Shown: positions 1 to 10,800 of the stretch, one piece after another
Layout: every line of letters begins with the position of its first letter
How positions within the stretch are numbered: the stretch's first letter is position 1
Assembly (NCBI RefSeq): GCF_028583425.1
Contig: NC_072791.1
Coordinates: forward strand, 33,797,368-33,861,367
Length of the DNA: 64,000 nucleotides
Origin: Eublepharis macularius
Taxonomy: Eukaryota; Chordata; Lepidosauria; Squamata; Eublepharidae
Direction: 5' to 3'
The notes under the pieces: model-generated
What the model saw: the letters and a program-made list of their open reading frames with translations, nothing else
The model's database searches: none
What the model was told of the DNA's origin: nothing
Translations under genes and position numbers: made by a program

Positions 1-780
1 GGCTGGCAGGGGAGGAAGATTCTGCTAGCTAGCAGTAGCTGAACAACATCTCTCTGAATTTGTGCTCTTCTCTGCACACAGGTCCTTAAGGCCTAGCCAC
101 GAGCCAGAGGCATGAGCCAAAGAGCTGTTAGTCTTGAGCTGGACAGAAAATCACATAGGAAGTAATGAATCTATATTGGGTCTCCATCGGGAAGAAAAAC
201 CAGATATAAATAAATAAATGTGGCTTTTGTCTATGCAGATTCCATCATCCAAAACACAGGCATTTTGGTGGTCAAAGGGGATCCCTTCTTTCCTTTGCCA
301 CCAATGAAAAATGTGGTTGGATTAAAGCCTTTATACTTCCACTGAGATCATTGGAAGTCCCACAATGAAATTTCTAGGCACTATAGCAACCTAGTACCTG
401 GAATTTGTCAAGCCCTGGTCTATATAGCATGCTTGCGTAAAGAAAGTGTGTGTAAAGAAAGAGGAGGAGAGGCAGCTGGGAAAGGATATTTTTGCTGTAA
501 CGTTCTCATCCAGACCAAAGGCACATGCATATGCTGGTCACCTCGTCCTCCATCGCACGAAAGTAGTGCTGACAGGTTGCTATAAAGAGATGTATAACAA
601 AACAAACACAGTAACATGAGATGAGATGAGATGAGGAGAGCTGCTTTTAATTTCTTGAAGAGTGACTGGTCTCTCCCAAATGACCTTCTGTCCATTTAGA
701 GAATGTGTGCCTGACCCTTTAAGAGATGGGGAACTGCAAAGTAGGGAAGAGGACTGTGCAATGAGTTCAATATTATTGTT
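1..780. other. Unassigned upstream sequence
   Basis: No gene or repeat family recognised. It contains only a short GAGAT microrepeat near 617-633 and short frames that look accidental. Confidence 0.5.
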
Positions 781-1088
781 ATTGTTTATTTGTTAGCTTC
801 ATTTATAGTCCACCCTTCTAAAGGGGACTATTCAGTCATTCAGTGAAAAGAGTACAAAATATGATAATACAGTCTCACAGCAAAGGTTCTTAATTAAACA
901 AAATTATGCAGTGGGGTTGGGATTGAAGAACTGGAAAAACGCAAGCAAACAAAAAATGTCTAAGGCAATGAAACAATCAATATGGGTAAAATTTATCCCT
1001 TATATAAACAATCTAACAGCAAAGATTCTTAATAAAACAAAATAATGCACTTGGGTTGGATTAAAGAATTGTTGTTGAAGGTAACAAC
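781..1088 (-). repeat. L2-like 3' end and diverged tandem units
   Basis: Starts with a TTATT-rich run and a 'tagtccaccctt' word that resembles the 3' end of reptile L2 copies on the - strand. Two diverged units follow (acagcaaaggttcttaat near 876 and acagcaaagattcttaat near 1018), about 140 bp apart. A further partial unit (tatcccttatataa) continues after the hAT element at 1389. Confidence 0.45.
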
Positions 1089-1355
1089 CAGGGCTTTTTT
1101 CCAGCGGGAACGCGGTGGAATGGAGTTTCGGCACCTCTTAAAACTGGTCATATGGCCGGTGGCTCGAGCAGCGCAGAGGGCAATCTAAACTCCCCTCTGT
1201 CTGGAGATCAGGGGGTGGGGCCACTGACCATGTGACCATTTTTGCCGAGGGCAATTTAAACTTTAAAAAACTCCCCCCTTGTTCAAGCTGACCCAAAGTG
1301 ATGTCATTGTGCGGTCTTGAGTTCCACCTCCTCTTTTCCCAGAAAAAAAGCCCTG
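1089..1355. mobile_element. hAT-like non-autonomous element (267 bp)
   Basis: Ends CAGGGCTTTTTT and AAAAAAAGCCCTG are inverted. The 8 bases outside are gtaacaac (1081-1088) and gttccaac (1356-1363), 6 of 8 matching, as expected for an old hAT 8-bp target duplication. It interrupts the tandem units that flank it. Confidence 0.7.
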
Positions 1356-1429
1356 GTTCCAACAATACAATTAATTTAGGAAACATGTATCCCTTATATA
1401 AGTCACTTTCTGAGCAGATGTATCATACT

Positions 1430-2719
1430 ATCGTTCTGCGTTCGGCAGAGAAGCAACTGCAGAATTTCCTGAAGGAGACCTCAGCCCTAGACCCCTTCCA
1501 GTCTGGTTTCCGCCCGGGACATGGGGTCGAGACATTGTTGGTCGCCCTCACAGACGATCTCCGCAGACATCTGGATCAGGGCGGATCAGCACTGCTGATT
1601 TTGCTGGATCTGTCAGCAGCGTTTGATACGGTCGATCATGAGCTTTTGACCCACCGTCTTGCCGATGTGGGGATTCAGGGGACAGCACTGCAGTGGCTGG
1701 TCTCCTTTCTCCATGATCGGGGACAGAGGGTGGCGCTCGGGGAGAGGGTGTCATCTCGTAGGCCACTGGTTTGTGGTGTGCCACAGGGAGCGATACTCTC
1801 TCCATTATTATTTAATATCTATATGCGCCCCCTCGCCCAGCTGGTGCGGAGTTTCGGGCTTGGGTGTCACCAATACGCGGATGACACCCAGCTTTATCTG
1901 TTGTTGGACGGGCAGCCTGGATCGGCCCCTGATGCCCTGGAGCGTGCTTTTGAGGCTGTGGCTGGTTGGTTGAGACAAAGTCGGCTGAAATTGAATCCCA
2001 CGAAGACGGAGGTCCTGTATGTGGGTCGTGGGGAGATGGCTTTGGGACCTCGGCTTTCTACACTTGATGGGGCAGCACTTACACTGGCCCCGAGGGTTAG
2101 GAGCCTGGGGGTGATTCTGGATTCCTCCTTGAAGATGGAGGACCAGATCACTGCAGTTGCCAGGTCTTCCTTTTATTATCTTCGGCAGGCCAGGCAGCTT
2201 GCCCCTTATTTGTCTCCCCGTGACATGACTACAGTGGTCCAAGCAATGGTCACCTCTAGGTTGGATTACTGTAACGCGCTCTACGCTGGGCTTCCCATGG
2301 GCCTGATCCGGCGGTTACAGCTGGTACAGAATGCAGCAGCACGGGTCATTGCTGGAGCACCGGTGTGGGAGCATATTACACCGGTGCTACGCCAGCTGCA
2401 TTGGCTGCCAGTGGAGTACCGAATCAGGTTCAAGGTTTTGGTGTTAACCTACAAAGCCCTACGCGGACTGGGACTGACGTATCTGAGGGACCGTCTCTCA
2501 CCATATGAGCCCCGGAGGACTCTTCGCTCTGGCGGAAAACATCTTTTAAGTGTCCCTGGCCCTAGGGAGGCCCGCCTGGCGTCGACCAGGGCCAGGGCCT
2601 TTTCAGTCCTGGCCCCAACCTGGTGGAATGCTCTGTCTTGCGAGACAAGGGCCCGGCAAGATTTGCTTGCATTTCGCCGGGCCTGTAAGACAGAGCTATT
2701 CCGCCAGGCATATGGCTAA
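1430..2719 (+). mobile_element. L2-type LINE, 3' half of ORF2 with open reverse transcriptase frame
   Basis: One frame runs without a stop for about 430 codons to TAA at 2717-2719. Reverse transcriptase blocks are in order: FQSGFRPGHGVETLL, LLILLDLSAAFDTVDH, GVPQGAILSPLLFN, then the catalytic YADD in HQYADDTQLY, then the L2-type C-terminal block LHWLPVEYRIRFKVLVLTYK. The endonuclease half and ORF1 are missing, so it is 5' truncated. The ATG at 1298 that opens the frame lies inside the hAT element and is not a LINE start. An open frame of this length suggests a fairly young copy. L2 clade placement is from these blocks, not from a search. Confidence 0.8.
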
Positions 2720-3790
2720 CGCCGGGCAGTGCCCGCCCCCCCCCCCGTGAAGGGGGGGTTAAACCATCACCCCTATGCAAACACAGAGGCATGTATACCT
2801 GCAGGTATACAGGTCCAAGTCCATTAAGGGCTTTGTAGGTATTTGGAGGAGGTGAAAGCAGGGCTGCTGACAGCCATCGCAGCACCCCAAGAAGAAATGT
2901 TCCTCCTGGGCCCTGCTCCACCCCTCTCAGATGCTACCCAGTCATCAGAGGAAAACAAATTACATGCCTTGTCCAGTTCTGTGGAGCCCCAGGCTGACCA
3001 GGGTCCTGAGAATTTTGTCCCTTCCTTTCAGCAGTCCTGCCTGAAGACGTCTATGCAATAGCATAGAAAGAATGGGTAGACTGACTTGAAGGATAAACCA
3101 AGAAGGAAGTGAACTTCAGAAAATCATCATATTGGGTCTAGAGTCAGGATGAGCAGAAAGAAGGTAAGATAGACTTCAGAGGCAAAAGGTAAGAAGACTT
3201 CAGTGGCAAAAGGTAAGAAGACTTCAGTGGCAAAATGTTGTGAGACCATTAAAAAATTCAAAGCATGTCTCTTTTAAGTACTCAGAAACGATGCCTGGGA
3301 ACCAGTTGTTGCCAAGTACCTTTAAAAAATGTGCTGCATACTCAGGAAATAATCTATAAACTAACCAGATGAAAAATAGGGGAAGGCACTTCTACCCGTG
3401 CGTGTAACACTGGGAATGTAGGCAGATGTAAATCATCATAGAAAAAGTTGTACTTGCAGAAATTCACCCTCTAGGGGTCTGTGGAGTTAACGGCTATGCT
3501 AGAGATGTAGGGACACACTGCAGTAAAATGTTTCACAGAATGACTAGATTCAACAGAGGTTACATTTCTTCTACTTTTTATAGCTCTGTAGAAGAAGAAG
3601 AAGGAATTTCAACAGGAGGAGCATGTCAATACCTAGTTTGAGTAAGAAAATCTTTCTTTGCTATACCCCTATTGTTCTTACAGTATTGCTATTTTTAGGG
3701 GTAGTGATGGTTGTGGTCTTTTTCTGGAAATGATCCCATCAGGTGTTAATTGCTAAATAATGACAGCTATTCCAACTGGCAAATGTCTGT
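2720..3790. other. Upstream sequence with a C-run and a short tandem repeat
   Basis: A C-run at 2738-2747 follows the L2 frame. A small L2-like remnant may lie at 2800-2850. No gene seen. Confidence 0.45.
3172..3235 (+). repeat. 24-bp tandem repeat, about 2.6 copies
   Basis: The unit gacttcagtggcaaaaggta plus agaa is repeated with one base difference between the first two copies. Each full unit contains a GGTAAGA donor-like word. Confidence 0.8.
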
Positions 3791-3908
3791 GGGCCAAGCT
3801 ACACATGACGAATGACACTTGAATGGCAAGTGGATTGAGTGGAGGGCAAGTGAACAGGGAGAAATACACTTGCCGTTCAAGTGTCATTCGTCATGTGTAG
3901 CTTGGCCC
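3791..3908. mobile_element. 118-bp fold-back element (MITE)
   Basis: The left end gggccaagctacacatgacg and the right end are inverted copies over about 42 bp with one mismatch. The centre is only about 34 bp. No clear target duplication is seen. The family is unknown to me. Confidence 0.75.
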
Positions 3909-4099
3909 TGAGTGTGGAGAGGCTAAAGACACATAAACCTAACCAGGATAATTTAACTTTGAAATACATGCTTAGAATAATTCTACTATCTCTCTTATTT
4001 CCTTTGGGAAAGAGAACCAACAAGATAGCTTATGGTATCTTATGGACTAACAAGCTAGTGTAACAGTGGGTCAAGATTTAAAGATTGTTTCACATAATT

Positions 4100-4475
4100 T
4101 TATAGGGGGTAGCCTGTTAAAGCGACACAGCAAAAATAAACCATGGTCTAGGGGCACCTTAAAAACTAGCAACAGGATGCCCTATCTGAACTCGATACAT
4201 CTTGTAAGTTATCTTAGCAAAACTATTTAATGTCTGGTTATTCCTTGATTCGATTTGAATTTTACATAACTCTATTTTTCACTCTTTATTTCCTACATTT
4301 AACGGTTCCTCAACCCCATTGTTTGTTGTATCTTCTACATAAAATGACAGGTCCACGCACATCTGAAGAAGCAGGCTCTACTAGTCCACAAAAAAAGAAA
4401 TAAAATTCTGTTATAGAGCTAGATAATAAAATTGGTTAGTCTTAAAGGTGCTACTGGACTCTTTTTGATTTTGTT
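4100..4475. repeat. Degenerate interspersed repeat of the 'gtgctactggactc' family
   Basis: The left part (gcaccttaaaaactagcaac) and the right part (cttaaaggtgctactggact) are partial inverted copies of the same word pair seen in the elements at 6657 and 32836. The interior is diverged. Confidence 0.55.
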
Positions 4476-4599
4476 ATAGAGCTAGTATCTTGCTCATTTT
4501 ATCCCACGTGTGCAATTAGCGCGACCTGATATATGTTGACGGTCTCTAGCCAAAAGATGTAAATTAGTTTTTGGTACCAATCTAGATGCCCTCTTCTTG

Positions 4600-4759
4600 G
4601 TACCCAGCAGTCGGAGCCATTTTGGGACTGAAGTCAGGCGAAACTACATTTCCCAGCATGCCGGTGGAGAGCCTGGCGCCATCTTGTCTCTCTCGCCGCC
4701 GTGTGTTCGGTGGGCTCACGGAAGTGGCGGTTGCCCGTCAGTTTCGGTGGGCAAAGGCA
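4600..4759 (+). promoter_or_regulatory. NRDE2 promoter region, TATA-less, with ZNF143-, YY1- and ETS-like sites
   Basis: ACTACATTTCCCAGCATGCC at 4643-4662 closely follows the ZNF143/THAP11-type consensus ACTACAATTCCCAGAATGC. GCCATCTTG at 4678-4686 is a YY1 core on the - strand. ACGGAAGTG at 4718-4726 is an ETS core. These are typical of housekeeping promoters, no TATA box is visible, and the sites end about 35 bp before the NRDE2 ATG. The transcription start site itself is not determined. Confidence 0.65.
4643..4662 (+). promoter_or_regulatory. ZNF143/THAP11-type site
   Basis: The 20-base word starts ACTACA and carries the TCCCAGCATGC core. It lies 98 bp upstream of the NRDE2 start codon. 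Function is inferred from the motif alone. Confidence 0.6.
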
Positions 4760-4838
4760 ATGGCTCTTTTTCCAGCGTTTGCGGGTGCCAGCAAGCCTGG
4801 GGAGACGCCAGCAAACGAGGGCGAGAGCTGCAAAAGAG
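4760..4838 (+). CDS. NRDE2: NRDE2 exon 1 (start codon)
   Basis: Encodes MALFPAFAG followed by a poorly conserved tail, 26 codons plus one base. The nine-residue start matches human NRDE2 exactly, which fixes the ATG at 4760. The donor is GAG|GTAATG. It sits just downstream of a CpG-richer promoter stretch with no TATA box. Confidence 0.93.
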
Positions 4839-7800
4839 GTAATGATGAACTAACCCCTTTGCTTCGTGCACCCGTGTCTTCTATCTTCGTCCCGCCCCCA
4901 ACATAAGGTGTGGGTTTATTACCTTTTCCAGATAGTCCTTTGCACAGATCAGAATGCTTTAGGCAAAGGGATATTTCCAGCTATCTCATTTTGTTGCTGC
5001 TCAGAGAAAGAAGGGGGGAGGTGGAGGCAGAGAAAGAGTTAGAAAAGTGGATGCCCCCCATGTGGCTGCGCTGCACGACTTGCCCTCCCTTTTCTTGCTT
5101 CATTTGTACAAATGAGAGGTTTTCGTCCTCAGAAACGAGCATTTGGTACCTTACATTTTTGGGAAGCTCGACTCACAGGCCCTCTCTTGAGAAGGCAGGA
5201 ATTCAACCAGTGAAGCAGGTCTCTGGAAAAAAGATACAGTTGGGAAGGAGGGCGCTTCATTTTCTCTGGTAATGCAGCTGTTAAAAACAGCGATGCTTGT
5301 CTAAGGAAGAGGTCCCCAAAGCAGACAGAGTGATTCTGAGCAAAGGTGTGTTGCCCAGAACTATTGACCTACTTCTGAGTAAGCAAGCTGAGAATTGGTT
5401 TGTAACTTTTGTTGCCTTCAGAAGGGTTTGCTTTCAAGTAAGTTTGCCTAGGCTGCGGCCCAAGAAAACAATTTTAAGTAGATCTACTCAGAATCCCACT
5501 CAAGTGTATTCAGTGAGGAAAGTATTCTTAGGATGGCTCTGTAAACTTGTTTTTCTTCTGCTTGCTTCTCAGAATCTCTGATAACATTACACAAAAACAT
5601 GCATCAAATAGCCAATATAATGTATGAAATACATAAAAAGGTGGTAGACAATATCCCCTCATCCCCTGACATTTGTGTTTCCAAAATGTTGTGTTTTGAC
5701 ATGTTGCCACTTCACCATATCTCTTCATGAATTTAACATCCTACTTGCTCCAAGTGATTCTAAGGGAGAAGTTCCTTTAAAGCATGTTTGGGTAAAATGA
5801 GTTTCTTATCCCACTGCTTTTTAAACTATTGGACTTGAGAGCCACTTTTAAACTTATGGTACTTTTGGAGAGCTGCTTGTAAAGGAATTCCCTGTGACTT
5901 TTCCTTCAACCCAACATGAAGTGCAAGAATCTCACAGTTGAACAAGTTTATATTTTAAGGCACCTCTGGAGTTTTTCTCCCCACCACTTCTGGTGACTTG
6001 GTGGGGCAGTGAATATTATATATGTATATTTCATTCTCAGTCCTGTGAACTTGTTTTATGCTCTATAGATATTATTGTTGGAACATTTGCAGTAAATACA
6101 GGAAGCTGTCATAGAAGTAATCTGATAGTGTCCATCTCTGAAGCTGAACAGGGTCTGAGGCTCATCTGGAACTCCAACTATTCCTGAGCTTCTGAAGAGC
6201 ATGCAAATGTAACAAACAAATATTTTAAAGATGAAAGGTCTAACAAGCAAGCAAGTCATCACTGCTTCCATCTTTGTGGAATTCTCTTGATACAATCGTT
6301 CTAATAACAGATCTTAAGCATTAATACAGCTTTGCCACTGTATGCTGTGGTCCCCATCAGATCTAATAAACAGACTTAACAAACCGGAGGGGGAACTAGG
6401 TGCCTCATTGCAGAAAATAGTATTGAATGCTCTTACCTTTTGATGCCAATATAGTTAACGTTCTCCTCATAATTACACAGTAGCATTGCTTATCTTGCTT
6501 TCAAATAAAAGATAAATCAGATACCGTTCTGCAGCGCTCAAATTGATTTCTGGCCCCTTTATGTTTGCTTTTATATTTACTAAATCATTATTTATACTAC
6601 CTTTCTATCATGAATTATATTTATTATAGTATTGCTATTTTTTAAAAGATTGTTTCAGGTAGGTAGCCGTGTTGGTCTGTAGTAGAACAGCAGGATTTGA
6701 GTCCCAGAAGCACCTTGGAAACCAACAAGATTTTCTTCAGATATCTGACGAAGGGAGCTTTGACTCTTGAAAGCTTATACCCTCAACATCTTATTGTCTA
6801 AGGTGCTACTGGACTCAAATTCTGCTTTTCAAAGATTGTTTTCACAATTTCACTGTGGACATTCTAGGCCGTTCTGGACAGAAGCAATTTTGGTTTCTCA
6901 TATTACTATTATTTCAATAAAGTATTGTTAGATATTCCAGTATTCTAAAAGTCAAATAATAAAATTTTGTTAGCTATGCATAAATAATCTTAAAATCTGA
7001 AGAGATTGGCAGTGCAGTCCTATATAGAATTGTACCTTTCTAAGTTCATTGGCCTCAGTGATCTTAAAAAGAATGTAATTCCTTGATATCTATTATAAAT
7101 CAGTCACTAACTCAGGGTGTGTTCCCTTGGCCACTCAGAGAGGTGTTCATCCACCTGCTACTTAAAAAACATCTCTAGACAAAAAAATAATGTGGCCAGT
7201 TGTTTCCCAGTCTTTCTTATCTTCCATTTCTGGGCAAAGTGATTGAGAGATCAAAAGCTGACCAACTCCAGGCTTTCTTAGATATCTCTTATGCTTTAGC
7301 CCTTTTCAGTCTGCTTTTAGGCTGGGCTATGGGACAGAGATGGCTCTTGTGGGTTTTGTTGATGGCCGTCTTAATATAGGTGAAGGCTGTGCATCTTTGT
7401 TGCTCCTCCTGGATCTCTCTGTAGAGAATGCCAATTTCAGCATGCTAGAAAGATCAAGTATGTTTCTCAGTCTTCGAAAGATGAATATAATAGAGTTTAT
7501 TTGATACTTAATGAACTAGCTGGACACTGTTTTTCAAGGAATTTACCTCTGCCATGTGCAAAGCTAGCTTTTCTTGGAAAATTTTGTTGCCTGCATTTTC
7601 AAATGGTGCAAGTATTTTTTTATACAGTGTAGGACAATGCAGAAATCATCTCATAATCTTTCAAAGGGCTTCTCTACAATATGAGAAAAATGTTAAATTT
7701 TATCAGATTGTAATCTGTAGAACTTTGTTCTAAGAGCTGTGCAAATTTCTATGGAAATAAACTTCTTTCTTGAGGAATTGTTCTGCTTTAGGCAACTGGT

Positions 7801-10800
7801 GGGGAAAGAGAAGGAATGGATTCAATTTTTAAAATCCAGAGTGATCAGGGTGAGGTGTGTGTCTTATTTTCTCTTTGCCAAGTATATGAGAACATTTTAA
7901 TTGGACACCAGTGAAATGAAAACTGTTTAATTCCGAAAATAGCAGATCATTATGTTTGTCCAAAGAAACTCTTAACCTTGTTAGAAAAGTGGAATTTACT
8001 TATAGGTAAATATGTAGAGGATTAGTCTGTAAACCTGAAAGGCAATATTTGAATATTCTTCCAAATATAGGATTTCCACCCAAAATAGCAACCAAACCTT
8101 CAGTCCCCTCTTTTGCATAACATTTAGTTCCTGATTAACATGACACGATATCACACCATGTATGTCTGTGCCTCTATATTATTGACATACAGGGTGGAAG
8201 CAAGGAAAACCAAATTGTAATTATAAAATGTCAGGAGGAATGGGAGCAGTTGGTTCCTCCATGTTTGATGTCTGACATAAATCTCATCCTTCCTGATTCT
8301 TGGCATAGTCAAAGTGTTCTTAGTGTTGTTCTTGTAAAATTCTGTTTTACCTTTAGATGGGAGGCATCTGCCTTCTCAGTATTGTATGTCTTATTCTGAA
8401 TCCAGTTATAGAGTATGGATCAAAAAATACACACAATAGAGCCACAGATAGTCGGGCGAATTTCTCTACAAGCTTGAGGGAAGCCCCAGGTGTACAGAAA
8501 AATCTGAAATGCCTGCTGAGCTCTTGCAAAACTACTTTCTGAGACCTCGGTGGCCGTTTTGGGGGTTTCTAGACAACCACAACACTATTTCTGAGCCTTC
8601 CAAACCTTAGTTCCTGTAAATCAAAGTGGGGAAGGGAGCAGGGGTGGACTGGGAGGCCAATATGACCCTTAAAAGGGTCGCACCCTCACCATTGTTATAT
8701 CCCCTGATAGAGGGAAGACTCACCAAGGCTGGGGTTGCTGGCAGCCACCACGTGACTTGCCTGAGTAACTTGTCTCTGTGCAGCTTGCATGACTCGGCCA
8801 GGCCTGGAGGCAGCCACCACACGACTCACACAAATGATTTGCTACTGCACAACTTTCAGAGCTTGACCTGACTTTTCCTGGGGAGAGGCTGCCAGGGGGA
8901 AAGAAGGAGGAAAATCTGAAGACTGGGATGGTGACAGTGGTGGTAGGTAAAAGATGGCTGGTGAGTGGGAAGAAGAGAAGGAAGCAGGAAAGGGGAGAAG
9001 CTGTGGTAGGAGAGGAAAAGAAGAAATAGTATAGGGAGGGGCTGATCAAAGGGAAAATGAGATGTCCTCCACAAATCTGTGCTGGTCTCCTGCTTCTTGT
9101 AGACTAGAACATTTCTTTGTGAAACTTCCAAAGTCTATAATACATCACTGTTATTGATGTCCTAGTCACGTTTGTTGTAAGCTGAGTTGTCTGCTGGTCA
9201 AATAAATCCCCAGCTTTACAGAACACAATGGGAATTTTTATTGATCTCTCTTCTGTGTCTCCAGAATTGAGCTGGCTTATCAACTCAAGCTTCTGCAATG
9301 AAGATGCATTGAGACTTCACCAGCACTCTTTAGAGGTCAAAGATCTTGCCTCCGAGAAATCTCCACTCCAAAGGTAGTGTGCTCTTTAGCAGTTTTCAGT
9401 TGCTTATAAAATGTTCATTGGTTCTGCAGGGTGCAATCTTATCTCCCATGTTATTCAACCTCTGCCTTTAGGAGAACTCATTCACAGCTATGGAGTGGGA
9501 TGTCATCAATATGCAGATGACACCCAACTCTAGATCTTGCTATCTAGGTCCCTGCAGGATGCAGTAGAAATCTTAGATCGCTGCCTGACAGCCGTGGTGA
9601 AATGGCTGAAAAATAACAAATTGAAATTGAACTCATGCAAGATTGAAATGATGCTTGTTGGGAAGTCAGAGATCTTGAAAGACATTGTACTCCCCACTTT
9701 TGATGGAGTTCGTCTGACCCTTGCAGACTCAGTTAAGAGCCTAGGGCTTATACTGGATCCAGTGCTACTACTAGAAAAACAAGTTAAGGCAGCTGCAAAA
9801 AATGTTTTCTACAATATCATTCTAGCCTGGAAGATGGCTTCTTATTTTGACACAGCCGACTTGGCCTCCTGGATCCATATGGTAACATTAAAACTTGACT
9901 ATTATAATGCACTATACATTGGTCTCTCATCTAAGTTACCTAGGAAGCTTCAGTTGGTGCTGAATGCTGCAGCTTGACTGTTAGCAGGAGCATGAATATC
10001 ACTCCTATCCTACAGTCACTCCATTGGCTACCTATCAGTTACCGTGCTCAATTCAAGGTATTGGTTATTATGTACAAAGCTCTTCACGGCCTTGGCCCAA
10101 CATACCTACGGGACCACCTCCGTCCCTATGTCCCTCCATGGCAGCTTTGCTCATCCAAGCAGGGTCTCTTGCAGGTGCCAGCCTGCACATGGGCGAAATC
10201 AACAGCAGCCCATACATGGGCCTTCTCTGTGGTGGCCCCTGCCCTGTGGAATGGCCTGCCTAAGGAGGTCAGGAGAGATCCCACACTCTTGGCTTTCCGC
10301 AAATAATGCAAAACGAAATTATTCAAAAAGGCTTTTTACTCACATAGGAAGACAGTATTGTAGAGGGGGGGCGTGTCTCAGATGTTTCACTAATGAGTTA
10401 GGAACCATAGACTTATGTTGCCTTATGTATTGTCTGTTGCTTTAAATATGTACTCCTATATACTACTTCTTCATGTTGTCTAATGTCAGTCCTAGAATTG
10501 ATTATGTTCTGTTTCAGCAATACTTCAACTTTATATTGGATCCTTCCTAATGCTATGTCTTTGTAAACTTGTATTCATTTACCCTATGATATTGTTTATG
10601 GAAATGTTCTTGACACTGTATGGAAATGCCTGCACTTGTCCTTGCTTCTTATTGTATTAATCTCACACTATGTAATCCACCTTGAGTCTCAGTGAGAAAG
10701 GTGGACTATAAATGACATAAAATAAATACATTAAATTATGTAAATTAACCAAGTTATTTAAATGTTTCTTCCCCCTTTTTGTAGATACAGTAAATCCCTC

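Noticed and set aside
4586-4906. 106- and 81-codon frames over the NRDE2 promoter
   Set aside because: They include promoter motifs and exon 1; the conserved protein starts at 4760 and splices at 4838.
6060-6187. Possible exon after ctctatag
   Set aside because: Right phase, but the peptide DIIVGTFAVN has no similarity to NRDE2 and no usable donor follows.
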